A stretch of 64,000 bases of DNA from Phascolomyces articulosus (lineage: Eukaryota > Mucoromycota > Mucoromycetes > Mucorales > Lichtheimiaceae), in contig JAIXMP010000021.1 in assembly GCA_025677815.1 (NCBI GenBank), positions 248,001-312,000 on the forward strand, written 5' to 3'. Numbering within the stretch: the first letter of the stretch is position 1; every line of letters begins with the position of its first letter. The position numbers and the translations under genes are program-made. This document shows positions 23,491-35,920 of the stretch, piece after piece. The notes below the pieces were generated by a model that saw only the letters and a program-made list of their open reading frames with translations, made no database searches and was not told the origin of the DNA.

Positions 23491-26481
23491 ATGGATATTA
23501 CGATCAGTAATCAAATTGCAAAACTTATTCAACAAATTACAGAGACAGGAGAATGGAACCTTGATCCAGACGATTTAAAAGTAAACTTTAGTTTATTTAT
23601 TTATATTAAAAATAAAGGATGATAATGGCGATGCCTACTCATCTTTTGGATGTTCTTTTTTTTTTTAGTCGATCAAAAGTATTTGTAAACGATCCGATGC
23701 TAATGTGGATGTAGCATTTGATTATTGGTTTGTACAATTAAGAAAAGAACATGCTCAAGTAAGAGAGTAGAAATAGAATATATTTATAATAAAGTGCTGT
23801 TCATATACAATTTTTTACCCATAATTAATGATATTAATAATGATATTTGATACACCAACGAAAAAAAAATAAGATTCGATATTCTTGCGTACAACTAGCA
23901 GAACAACTATTCCAACGTTCACATCGATTTCGTATACTTCTTACCGATGAATTTCCATTATTTATTTCACTCACTGTGGGTGGGCGACAGAGAAGTTTAC
24001 CACCACCTCAGCAAGTAGCTGCCAAATTGAAAGAATATACCTTAGCATTAGTTACAACATGGCGTGAAAAATTTGCCAATAAATTTCGTCCTATTGCTAT
24101 TGCTTATGATTATTTACAACATAATGGGATATTAGTAGCAAACCAACCAACGCTTGATTCACTTCATTCACAAAATGAAGATAGAGCAAATAGGCAGGTT
24201 CGTCTCATTGGATAATATATAGAAAGATGTGGGGTAGAAGAATGAGGTCCAAAAAAAAATGTTGATAGATTTTGCATAAATGAATCTTCTAGAACCGAAT
24301 GCAACCAGTGTATGAGCGTCGATTACAACAAATCTCAAATGAATCTGAAGAATATTTGTCTATCATCCATGAAAATCTACAACAAATGGTAATATTGAAC
24401 AAATAGATAAAATGGTTAGATATGTATATTATGTATAGCTAACTACCGTTTTACATATATAATTTATATACAAACTTTAAGCAAGGATGTTTTGAGATTC
24501 TTTTGCCAAAATATGACGATGGTTCAGATATTGATTTTGAGGCATTGATGAAAGGTGATATAGAATCTTCTAAAGCCATGACACAAGATCAAAATAATTA
24601 TAAAGAGGTATTGTCATTTTTATCCATTTGTCTTTTAATTGAGACAAAGAAAGAGAGAAAATGGGTGCATATTAAAAATAATTCAAACATTATCCAGGAA
24701 CTTAGATCCCATGGTCTTGGATCCAGTCGATATAAATTGGAGATTGTCATATCAAAGAACCCTGTGGCAGATGAAGTCCATGAATCAAAAGAAAATGAAG
24801 TTGTATTTGAACAATTAAGAGAAGGTTACAAAGTCGCTCGAAATAAACATAATAAACAGTTGACAATATGGATCAATAGCCTTGGTCGTATGGAATTACA
24901 AGTATGTTCATTGTAGTAAATATCCTTGAAATAAAATAAAAAGAACTTTGTTTTACTAATATTTTTTCAATTATTTTTTTAGAATAACGAGAATCGAAAC
25001 ATCCTATTGAAAAAACTTCTTGATGTAAAGGCAGATATCATAGACACGATACGAAAATCTGAACTTCTTGGTATTCAACTACCATCAAAAGAAGGGGAAG
25101 CCTCAGATGACAATGACGATGAGTATTTGGATGAATTATTTGAGGAAATTGACGTACCTTCGTCATCCACAAGAGCAAGACTATCAAGGTCGAAACTCCC
25201 ACCTGCCCAAAGGATTTTCCCACTTGCTTTTGAACCAGGAATGGAGGATGATGTTACATATATCCGTACACGTTTGTTTTCTGAAACTGAATCAATTGAT
25301 GAACAAGGAAGTTCAAAAGATGGAAACAGGTAATTGTCTTAAAAAAGCTTATTGAATGGCCGTATTATTATAACTGATTCATATGAATAAATAATAAAAA
25401 GTAGTTCAAGTAAAGGCAAAGGCAAAGGCAAGGGGAAAGCGATCATGACACCTGATAAAGAAGGTAAGTCTGGAGGAAATCACAGCTCCTCAAATCGTCC
25501 CTTCATCTCCCATTGTTCAATTTGATATGAGTTTAATCGTTGTTGGCTTCTCCTTGTAGAACTATTGAAAAAGGCGCCTGTTGTTGAGGTACATCGTGAG
25601 ACGACATATATAATTAGAGTATACTAACATACTAAACAAATGATTATTATAGTGGGGTGAAGATTTATACTATTGGGATAAGAGTGATGCCCAGTTCAAT
25701 ACAAGTGGCATAGGTAATATATATATATATATATAAGATAAAATTTTTATAGATCACCATATAAAAATAACTGACGCATTTTTACGTATTCTTTTTTGTC
25801 ATCTTAGAACGATCCCATCGATTTATGGGAGTAGGGGAAGGTACAAACGAGATTCCGGACCAATTATTGGAAAAATTACGTAAACGCACAATTTATTATA
25901 AACCTCAAATGCCACAAAATCTCAAGGTTGGTTTAATTTCATTTTTAAGGAGAGGAAAAACGTACGTAAATGGAATTTATTATAAACTGTCTTTTTTATT
26001 TTATTTGCAGGCATGCAGAGCACCCTTACGCAGTGGCAAACTTTGTCCTAGACGGGATCTGGTAACATGTCCGTTTCATGGAAAAATTATTCCACGGAAT
26101 GAATATGGAATACCTGTCAATAGTAATGAGGAAGTAGATAACAATCCGTCGTCGTCGTCGCTGTCTTCGATAAACCCTTCAGCATCAACAGCACCTTCTG
26201 AACAGAAACAACAAGAAACTAAAGATTCAAATGATCTCTGGCAGGATATTGAAAGGGATGTTATGCAACAAGCCAATCAGCCATTAATTGAATTGAATAA
26301 AAAGAAGCGAAAACGAAATAAACCACAATCCAATCTAATAGATGTACGTAAAAAGAAAGAGACGAGTTATACACGTTTGCAAAAGAAATTAGATGCACCA
26401 CAAACGCGCCAAAATGTGGAGGATGCACAGGATTATGAACGAACAATGAAATCCAGAGATCAACAAATGAATATGTGGTAG
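23491..26481 (+). CDS. UVSSA: UVSSA, transcription-coupled repair scaffold
   Basis: Twelve exons, join(23491..23580,23669..23758,23874..24197,24293..24388,24482..24607,24698..24901,24983..25329,25402..25463,25560..25588,25653..25713,25808..25926,26011..26481), all in phase, encode about 670 residues. The N-terminus is a VHS-like helical region (IRYSCVQLAEQLFQRSHRFR). The C-terminal DUF2043 zinc-binding module is clear: CRAPLRSGKLCPRRDLVTC followed by PFHGKIIPRNEYG. In animals UVSSA bridges stalled RNA polymerase II, CSA/CSB and TFIIH and stabilises CSB. A Lys/Gly repeat (SSSKGKGKGKGKGKA) and an acidic segment lie between the domains. The downstream GEDLYYWDKSD and NEIPDQLLEKLRKRTIYYKP segments are also family-like. 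A basic C-terminal tail follows. Confidence 0.93.
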
Positions 26482-27004
26482 ATAAAACAATAGTAGATAT
26501 ATATGTAGCTATAATAACAATTAGTGATATAAGTAATCATGCTATATGTAATAAACTACCTTTCTTTACGAACAGATTTTAAACAAGACGATTTGTATAA
26601 TGGATTGTTCGGAGTATATAAAAGTATGCATGTAATGAATGTGCGCACAGGCTTCTTCTAGACGATGTATTATATCATTGTCTTTATACATACGTTAGTG
26701 TAGTCTTCAAAAAAAAAAGTTACCAATAGAACCATGTCGACAATGAGACGGTATTTAGATAAAATACAATAAGATTTATCAAAGACAATAACGTCAGCTT
26801 CTTCATGAAGCTGTTGTTATGCGCTAGAGGTAGGAACAATCATAAGGTGGTAGTATATCATTGCAAGGGGTTATTCCAATACCAAGAATGCATTATAAAC
26901 CAAAATAAAATACTTGACCGCCATTTCCGTTTCTCTACCCCTTCATTTCTCTCTCTTCTTCCCTTACCTTCTTTTTTTTTTTTACTTTCATCATAAAAAG
27001 AGTC
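26482..27004. other. Spacer; CT-rich promoter of the oxidase gene
   Basis: No gene is seen in 523 bp. The last 60 bases before the next start are pyrimidine-rich with CT clusters, a common fungal promoter/leader feature. Confidence 0.5.
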
Positions 27005-28897
27005 ATGATACAACAATCCATATTGTTTTTATGGACGTTATTACTGTTATTAAACCAACATCATGTCTCTGCAACATTAAGAAAGTTTGAATTGGATATT
27101 TCAGGGTCCTTTCTTAACCCAGATTGTAGTAATTCACCTTATCCAGCCCTTCTTGTAAATAACCAATTTCCCGCACCTACCCTTCGTGTCGTCAAAGGCG
27201 ATGATGTTGAAATTATTGTACATAATACTGATACTACGCTTAATGCTTCAGTAACTGTTCATTTCCATGGTATCCGACAATATGGTACAGTTGAATCCGA
27301 TGGTGTACCTGATCTTACTCAAGCAGCTATCCCTCCTGGCCAATCCTTTACCCACCGATTCCGAGTGATTGACCAAACAGGCTCCTATTTTTATCATTCG
27401 CACGTATCATTCTCTGATGATACAGTTCAAGGTGCTTTCATAGTATATGAGAATGAACAATCCATGCCAGACAGCGATGAACATGACCATAAGCCCCTTA
27501 TGGATGGATCTTATCAGTACGACGGAGAACGCATTCTTCAATTGAGTGAATGGTGGCATCAAGGATTTATGGAGCGTGAAGCATACTATATGAGCAAGAA
27601 TTTTATCTATGATAAAGGTGCAGACAGCATTTTGATGAACGGTCGAACAGTGCACCAAAGTAATCATAATAGTTCATTGGAAATGTCAACCAAGAATGAC
27701 TGTCCTGGTTACTCCGTCATTGATGTTCAACCTAACAAGACTTATCGACTCCGAATTATTGGCGCACAAACATTCCGTACACTTGCCTTTGGCATTGGTC
27801 AACACAAGATGACTGTGATTGAGTCTGATGGTCAACTCACTAAACCTTACGATGTCGACTGGCTCGAGATTGGCCCTGGTCAACGATTTTCCGTCCTTAT
27901 CCATACTGATGACATGGAAGATGATGATTCGGATAATGTGTTTCCTATCGCAACAAGTTATCGCTGGCGTCATCGACCTCCAGGAGGTCACACTGAAAAT
28001 GGATTTGCTTATTTGAGATATTCAAAATCCAAGAAACCACGATCAAGTACCTTGTACAAACCGGTGCTTCCTGAGAAGAATGGTAAAGAGATTGCAACCA
28101 CGCTCCACTATGAATCTTATACATTGGTAGACGAATTACCTGAATTCCCACAAGAAAATCAACCTGATTGGTTCTGGCGTGATATTGCTCCTTTAGAAGA
28201 GTATTCAGATTTTGAATCCACATTCTTAAGTGCCCCTGCGGATCGTACCATCAAATTGAGATCTACGTCATCCAAACAAGCTGATGGAATCACAAGATAC
28301 TTAATGAATGGTCGTATGCCTGTGGAACGCGAACGACCTATACTTATGGACTTTATGCAAGGACGGCTTCGTGCAGATATGGTGCATCAAGATGTAGATG
28401 GCTATGCATTGGATCGTCACACGTTCCCAATCAAGATTGGTGAAGTTGTGGATATTGTTTTACAAAATACAAAATCGGGTCGCAATTGTCTTATCCATCC
28501 TTGGCATACGCATGGTCATTCTCATTATATGATTGCTTCAGGTCCTGGTGAATATCTTCATACAGAACACGGTGATGTACGAAACTATCCAACACCTCTT
28601 TTCCGAGATGTATCAATGGTATATCCTTCAGACGCAGAAGAAAGTGGAGGCTGTGGTTGGTCCAAGATCCGTATTTATGCTGTAAGTTTATATATATATA
28701 ATTATAATTATATGAGTTATGAAATGGAAGAGAAAAAAACTCACTTTGAAATATATAAAATATAGGATAATCCCGGAATATGGGCTATTCACTGTCATAT
28801 TACTTCCCATATGATGCAGGGTAAGATGGCTGTTCTTGAAGAATCACCCGAACTTATTAAAGAATATCGCTTATATCAAGATGGACATACCCAATAA
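27005..28897 (+). CDS. Secreted multicopper oxidase (laccase/ascorbate-oxidase type)
   Basis: Two exons, join(27005..28681,28766..28897), encode 602 residues. A signal peptide (about 1-23, ending HHVSA) leads into three cupredoxin domains. The copper-binding segments are HFHGI and YFYHSHVSF in domain 1, and HPWHTHGHSHY and IHCHITSHMM in domain 3. The intron falls just before the last motif. Several NxS/T sites fit a secreted glycoprotein. In the last motif the residue ten positions after the type-1 copper Cys, where the axial ligand is expected, is Lys, with Met directly after it. Known enzymes have Met, Leu or Phe there. The substrate (phenols, ascorbate or Fe2+) cannot be assigned from sequence. 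No neighbouring iron permease gene is present, which argues weakly against a Fet3-type role. Confidence 0.92.
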
Positions 28898-29208
28898 TAA
28901 TATTTGTTTTTTTATATTTATAAATTAATTTCTCTGTTACCAAATAAAAATATGAGCACAATTTGCTTATTTCCAAAAGACCAAAATCAATTTCCATATA
29001 TGTTTCAAAAGATAACCATAAAGTTAACTCCAGCCACCTGATTTTGATGGACTGTCAAAATGCATGACAACCAACCATTTGGGGAATCATTCAGACTGAG
29101 ATGTTCGAGAATTTGAGTGTAACCAATCTGAGCGTTTCGTTTTTTCCCAGGAACCATAACTTTTTTCTTCTTTTTCTTCCCTGTCCCTTTCGTTCCGTTG
29201 AATATAGA
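28898..29208. other. Spacer between oxidase and sideroflexin
   Basis: 311 bp with a T/C-rich leader close to the sideroflexin start. No gene is seen. Confidence 0.5.
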
Positions 29209-30975
29209 ATGTCGATTGACTTGAGTAAGCAGTGTACTTTTTTTAATAAGATATATGTAATATAATAATTGGTTTGGTACTCATTTTCTTTATAAAAAAA
29301 AGGCAAGCCAAGATATCCCCAATCGACTTACTGGGGTCGTGTACGTCATTTCGTTGATGTCACTGATGTCCGGTAAGTATTATTAATACACGATTTAGAT
29401 CGTTTGAATCGTTTTCTGTTTTTAATGAACGATTGTAACCTGACGACAGTAATAATAACAAAAATTACCCTTTCTCTTAAAATAGCACCTTATTTGTTTC
29501 CAAGCAACAACTTCAAGTTGCAAAGAGCTTGCTCGATCAATATAAGGAAAACCCTACTATGCAAGTCGATCCTGAACGTTTATGGAAGGCAAAAAAAGGT
29601 ATTGTTTATTGGATTGGGAAAAGGAAAAGGTGAAGATGAAGTTTCCATTGGGATGTACTAAACAACCTTCTGTTTTTTTTTAGTCGTCGATTCTACACTT
29701 CATCCTGATACTGGTGAACCGATCTTACTTCCATTCCGTATGTCGTGTTTTGTTCCTACAAACATGATTCTTGTTCTCGGCATGCTTACACCTAACCCAA
29801 CGGTAGATTATCCAGAATTTTTTTTTTTTGTATTTTACCGTAGCCTATCCAAGCGAACAACATTGAACTAATGAATATCGGAAATCCCGGATCTCGTTTA
29901 TTTTTATATGATCAATATGTAGATCAAAACCACCATCTTTTGGCAATGGGCTAATCAAAGTGTGAACGTTGCCTTTAACTCGGCTAATGCAAACAAATCA
30001 ACTCCAATGAATTGGAGTGAAACAGCAGGTAAAAAATGTTGTTAAAATATATATCGAGATAAAATAGATTACCAGAAACAAACAAAAAAGAACCTATGAT
30101 CAATAACAAAAAACCAAATTCGAAATATTAGTTGCCTATGCATCTGCTGTCACATCATCATGTGCTATTGCTGTTGGTTTGAACCAAGCCGTTCCAAGAT
30201 TGAACATTGCTGCCTCTACCAAACGTATTTTAATGAAATTGGTTCCTTTCACTGCTGTTGCTGCAGCAGGTACTGTCAACGTTTTCTTGATGCGTGGAAA
30301 AGAGATTAGGTTTGAATTCATTTCTATTTATATATACATCTGTATTAGATTTTTCTTTTAAATTACCTAGCATTTAACTAATCTATATTATGCATCATTT
30401 TTTTTTTAAAAAAATCTTTATTATAGTCAAGGTATTGATGTGTATAATGAAGATAATGAACATGTTGGTAAATCCAAGACTGCCGGTCTTGCTGCCGTTT
30501 CTCAAGTAAGTTTTTTTTTTTTTTAAGTGGATTCATTGTTATATCTATTTATATATATCAGCTATTAACTATTTATTACTTTAATATACTTATAGGTTGC
30601 CTTATCGCGTGTGTTGACAAACGCACCTACTTTGGTTGTTCCCCCATTAATTATGGATCGTTTAGCACAAAAGCCTTTCTTCCAAGCTAATCCAAAGGCA
30701 TTGTTACCCATCAACTTTGGTAAGTAATTGATAAAAACGATCCACATTTCTGGATTTGATTATATATAGAGAATATATATATCTAATGGCATCATATCTT
30801 TCATCTATTCATAGGTTTGATTGCATTGAGTATGTTTACATCATTACCATTGGCAATTGCTACTTTCCCTCAAATTTCATCACTTAACACATCATCTATG
30901 GAAAAGGAGTTCCAAAATTTGACAGACGCTAATGGAAAGCCTGTCACTCGACTTTATTATAACAAGGGCTTATAA
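29209..30975 (+). CDS. FSF1: Sideroflexin, mitochondrial serine transporter family
   Basis: Nine exons, join(29209..29224,29303..29372,29486..29598,29684..29802,29923..30028,30132..30309,30427..30505,30596..30719,30815..30975), encode about 321 residues. The first exon is only 16 nt (MSIDL plus one base) and joins in phase to give MSIDLSKPRYPQSTYWGRVR. Family signatures are HFVDVTDVRTLFVS, HPDTGEPILLPFRMS, FVPTNMILVLGM, FWQWANQSVNVAFN, the segment around VGLNQAVPRL, LVPFTAVAAAGTVNVFLMRG, and the C-terminus RLYYNKGL, nearly identical to animal SFXN. The protein sits in the inner mitochondrial membrane with about five helices. Human SFXN1 imports serine for one-carbon metabolism; the fungal substrate is inferred. 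Confidence 0.95.
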
Positions 30976-31307
30976 TTTTGTATTATATATATCAAACATG
31001 ACGCATACAATCTTTTTTAAAAAAAATGTAGAATAAAATATCAAACATATACTTTTTAGAAAATAAAAAAGATCATCTTTTGTATATCACGTGTAGTACC
31101 TTATACGTTTGTCTGTACCCAATATTCAAGGTTTTGATTTGAAGCTCCACTATCAACATCTCTCACTTTCTTAACCCCACTTGGATCGGTTCACCGAGTA
31201 AAAAAAAAAAAAAATCAAAACATATAAAATATCTTAACCCAGCAAAACGCAGATATTATAGAAATCCTATCTTTTTGAAAAAGCTCATTACCCTCCTCCA
31301 CCTCATC
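30976..31307. other. Spacer between sideroflexin and aminotransferase
   Basis: 332 bp, AT-rich. A CACGTG core (ATCACGTGTAG) sits near 31088-31097 and could be regulatory. No gene is seen. Confidence 0.45.
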
Positions 31308-32836
31308 ATGTTGGCTGACAATACGAAAAAGACCGAAGTTTGGGATACCAAGACACAAGCTTTCCATGGTGGTCAAGAACACCGTTTCCTTGATAACTTT
31401 GTTGAAGACTTTAGTGTGACCACCAACTATTTAGGTACTCCACGTAAAGCTCTCGAAGCTGCCAGAGAAGCAGTGAGTACTATTGCTATTATCCAGAAAC
31501 TCGGAAATCTCGAAATCTCGAAAAGAAAGTTTAATAATATTTGTATATGATATAGATTAGTGAAGTACATCATTATCCTGCTGCCAACCAAGAACCTGCC
31601 AAAACCTCGCTTGCACAATTCCTTTGGCCAGCTGATTATGCCGAACATCACGGTCGTCTTCTTTTGGGTAATGGTGCATCAGAATTGATCGATTTGGTTG
31701 TTCGTAAGACTTTGTTGCAATGTGTTGCACGCGGTGTCACTAAGCCAAAGTGGAAGGGTGGTCCATGGAACGTTCAAGTAAGAAAATGAAGAGAAAGGGG
31801 AAAAGGATTAAGTTTGGGGGGAGGATTTATATCAATTAGAAAATAATGAAGGAGACTGACTGATCGAACTTAACCCCCCCGCATTTTATTTTATGTGATT
31901 TGTTGCATAAACCATGATAGTATCGAGAATATCAACGTAGTGCTGAAAACAATGAATTTGAAATCATGGATCCAACATATAAGGAACCTGTCGATTTACT
32001 TTGCGTTGTTAATCCTTGTAACCCTACCGGTGATTATTTTGATATCGAAAGCTTGAAGGAATTCCTAAAGGCTAATGTTAATCCTAATGGTGTTGTTTTA
32101 GTTGGTAAGTAGGGATGGATAAGTAGGATAAGGAAATGTTAGGAAGATGGTAATGAACGATATGTCGGGATCAATATCATGACCTTTTTTTGGGGGAGCG
32201 GAAGGAAGAGATACGAATAGATGATTAACAATGTGCATTATTTTGGATCGCATACTAAGACACCATTTGATAATAGATGAATCCATGCAACCATGGCACT
32301 CTAAGGAATTCCGTTCCGATTCACTCATTTCATCTCATGCATTTGTCAAGGAAATGTGGGAAAAGCACCAAATCGGTATTCATGTTATGCATTCATGGAC
32401 AAAGATTTGGTCCTGTACCGGTTTGCGTGTTGGATCTGTCATCTGTCCTACTGCTGGTCATTGTGAAGCTTTACGTAAGATCCAAGTTCCTTGGTCCGTC
32501 AATGGTCCAGCACTCAAATTTGTTGAAGCCGTTGTTCAAGATGATGCCTATTTGAACGAAACATGGGAAAACACAGGTCGTTTGCGTGCCTATTTGATTG
32601 AACAGTTGACTGGATTGAATGAAAAATGGGTCTATCACGGTAAATCGTTCTTGAGTTGGGTTTGGGTGGATATGCTTTCAGAAGAAACAGCTGAAAAGGC
32701 TATTGATTTGGCACGTCAAGCAGGTGTCCCTGTACGAAGTGGTAAACCAGGTTATTCTTGCCCAACCTTTGTTCGTGTTGCTGTTCGTAAAGAACCCGAA
32801 GTTGAATGCTTAATTAAGGCATGGAAATCTCTTTAA
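31308..32836 (+). CDS. PLP-dependent class I/II aminotransferase, HisC/CobD-like
   Basis: Four exons, join(31308..31472,31556..31777,31921..32104,32277..32836), encode 376 residues. Fold-type I landmarks are a glycine-containing LLLGNGASELIDLVVRK segment, the NPCNPTGDY motif, VVLVDESMQPW (Asp pairing with the pyridine nitrogen), SWTKIWSCTGLRVGS (Lys forming the Schiff base) and FVRVAVRK near the C-terminus (Arg for the substrate carboxylate). Overall layout resembles histidinol-phosphate aminotransferase and threonine-phosphate decarboxylase-like enzymes, but it is not obviously the standard fungal His5. No signal or transit peptide is visible, so it is probably cytosolic. The exact substrate is unassigned. 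The open frame extends upstream without an ATG, so 31308 is taken as the start. Confidence 0.88.
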
Positions 32837-35800
32837 ATCAAGATACAGAAAATGATGATGGATAGGATTATAGAGATATAGTAAATATATTATATTGGTT
32901 CTTTTTATTTAGTTTATTTCAGGATGATGCATGTTGTATGGAAAAAGTTGTTTTATATTTAATTATTTTATATTTACTTTTTGATTTTATGTAACTATAT
33001 TTTTTAATTTAATTTTATCAAAAATAGAAAGTAAAAACAAAGAGAAAAAAAAGTTGATACCATTTTATATTGTTAAAAGTCTAATAAATAAGAAGACTAG
33101 TACATAATATAGAACAGTCATTTGGACATTCTTGCCAATGTTTTGTTTTTTGGGGTCATTTATTTACATATCACAAGAAATTCCTATGTAATTGCTTTAG
33201 TTAGCATATTATGAGTTGTCTGCGAAAAAGAAGTGATAGATGGGTGATGGATTCACTTGATATATTTATATTACTATCGTGGGTATGCTTTATGTATGTG
33301 TAATTTGCATGAATAGATTATTATGATGGTGACTAACCTTCTCTTTTTATTTATTTCTATATCCTATTTATTTTAGCATGAGTCTTATTTATTAAGAAAT
33401 AAACATAAATCATTTTAGCATGGAGGGATTTCAAAAATATACATCTATAATATTCGTTACTTTGTCCCCAAATCAATTATCAACACCATTGTCATCTTTA
33501 TCAAGAAGACAGATGATGATTAGTTAATGATTTCTTGATATGGTGATGAGTGTGAAAATTGCACATGAGATAATGATTTAATATTAACCTTACATGTGGA
33601 ATACATAGCTTGATTTTTAACTTATTGAAAGTTTTCTAATTCATATAAATGTGCTCTTGTTTACTCATCACATGTCCTTTTGAAACCTTTTGTTTTTCAA
33701 ATAAACGTTATGTAAACTAAATTATTTGCCTCTTCATAGCCAGGTCTAATATTATCATTGGTGTCTGCGAAAGTTACTATTATTATTACTTTGCGATTAT
33801 ACCATTTACAGATAACGTATATATATTAATACTTTTCCCAATCAATTAAAATAGTTAATATTCTTTAAGAATATGATGAGCAGAAATTATAATAATGTTG
33901 CAACAATATAATATATATATACATACATAGACTATATGTTTTATACCTATATATATATATATATATATACATTTGATGGATGATATATATTTTTATACTG
34001 TCAAAGTCATCATGCTAAACCACGTACACTTTCTTGTTGATTATTGAATGAACTCTAGACCACGCACGGACATTTGAAGCCTTTTCCCACACACATTTCC
34101 TTTATAGAGTGACCAGTATATAATAAATCAGTTTACTTGATAGGTACAGTGTTCCAACTATTAGAGTGTGCATGCGGCCTTGTTCGTTTTGCAAATAGTT
34201 GTGTGAATAGCAATAATAAAAAATTATATTCTTTATGACTTGAAAAGGTTTAGCGGCGAGATGACGAGGTCACTCCTCACCGCGGATCAAGTTTATTTTA
34301 TTGTATATATTTATTTGTTATTATAACAACGTTATAGATTAAACAATAAACAATTCAACATGTATAAAAAAAAATTGGGATTGCCAACAACAACAACAAT
34401 TATAAACTTGCTCCCCATCGTTTCACCAGAGTCGCGCATGATAATCATTGTTATTGTAAAAAAAGTTTTATACAAACTATTTATTTTAACGATATTTACA
34501 TGCTGTTGGGGATTAAGAACTTTAATTTATATATACAACAATGGTGATAGAACTGGAATATCAAAATATTTATACATTGGCTATAACACACATCTTTTCG
34601 CATTTTATATATAATTATTAATCATAGTTTCAAAATGAGTATAAAGGAATCCTTGATGGCTGTTTTTTCGTATAATATATAAGTAATCATATAAACTATA
34701 TCCTCATGATTTATGGAATGGAAAAAACTATATAAAAAAAAGGAAGTAGTATATAAAAAAAAAATTAGTCAATTGTTCAAACTGTTTCGCATTTCATATT
34801 ATTTCCATACACTTCCTCTCCCCAATTCGACCTTTTGATAAAATTGATGCTTACGAGAATATCACATGCGACCGTTTGAAAGCCACAAAAGTGTTATGGA
34901 AAGACAAGTAATGACAGTATAAAATGTAACAAAGCATGACAACTTAATGCAGACGATAAGTGGTTGCACAAAGTTTTTAGTTTCTTGAAAAGCAAACTTG
35001 ACATTACTAAAAAGTTTATTGTCGGGTTTTTTTTTTCAGCATGATCCAATATTTAATGCACGGTTCTCAATTTTTTTTAGTAATAAATAAATAAATTGAC
35101 CATCATGTCAAATGTAATAAGTAGAATTTCTTATTTTATTTTCAACACCATCACCGGAGTAAAAACGTGGAAAAGAACTCCGTTGAAAGATACTGTAATA
35201 TCATGCTATGTATCAAAAAAAATGTTGAAAGGGAATAATAATAGTAAAGTAACAAAGCAATCATTTCTTACTTGGTAGTAATTTATGATTTATAGTCATT
35301 GTCATATTATTATATCATTCACTTTCTCGTAATATACAATTGTTATTTGCGTAATGTATAATTGTCATAAGTGGAATAGCGCCTCTTTTTTGTCGTTTTT
35401 GTACAAGATCGTCGATATATATGTGTGCCTCTGTGTGAGCAAAGCCATCCATGTTATTTCATTGTCGGACTACTGAAACGGATTTTTGTTGTCGTGATCG
35501 TGATAAATGGATGATCAGGAACAACCACTATAATAAATAACACCTATTGAGTTGAATATGCCGTTTATTATTATTTTATAATAGTAGTATTTTTTTCATT
35601 TACGCATTAATAAAATAAATAAAATAATCTCATGGTCTAAAATAACAAAAAATAACTGAGTTAATCAACGACTTTCAAGTATTTATTTTCGGTGGCGTAA
35701 CAAGTTCAAACTTTTTTCTTTTTGGTGCAAGTTGGGGCTCACGTGAAAATACATAATAATGCTTATATCGGATCAATCGGCTGTTTGTTGGATTACTATT

Positions 35801-35920
35801 TTATTTTCTATCTTTTCTTTCTTCTTCTATTCAAAAAAAAAAAAAAAAACTTTTTCTTTCTTTTACTTTTTATCCACTTTATTATACCAAAGTTACTTTA
35901 TATATACTACAAGAATTCTT
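32837..35920. other. Gene-poor AT-rich region with Opi1-like promoter at its right end
   Basis: About 3.1 kb without recognisable genes. A TA tract lies near 33949-33968. A GC-richer hairpin-capable patch near 34250-34285 contains nested arms GCGG/CCGC and GAGG/CCTC. Frames at 34360-34614 and 35096-35278 are AT-driven. The right 200 bp form the upstream region of the Opi1-domain gene. Confidence 0.45.
35740..35749 (+). promoter_or_regulatory. Inositol/choline-response-like element
   Basis: CACGTGAAAA lies 172 bp before the start of the Opi1-domain gene. It differs at the third and last positions from CATGTGAAAT, the form recognised by the Ino2/Ino4 bHLH pair in yeast, and it keeps a perfect CACGTG E-box. 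Whether it functions as such here is inference. Confidence 0.4.

Noticed and set aside
35759..35920. Upstream start for the Opi1-domain protein
   Set aside because: The extra 54 residues are Phe/Lys/Ser encoded by T and A runs and lie in the promoter; the ATG at 35921 precedes the family-like disordered head.
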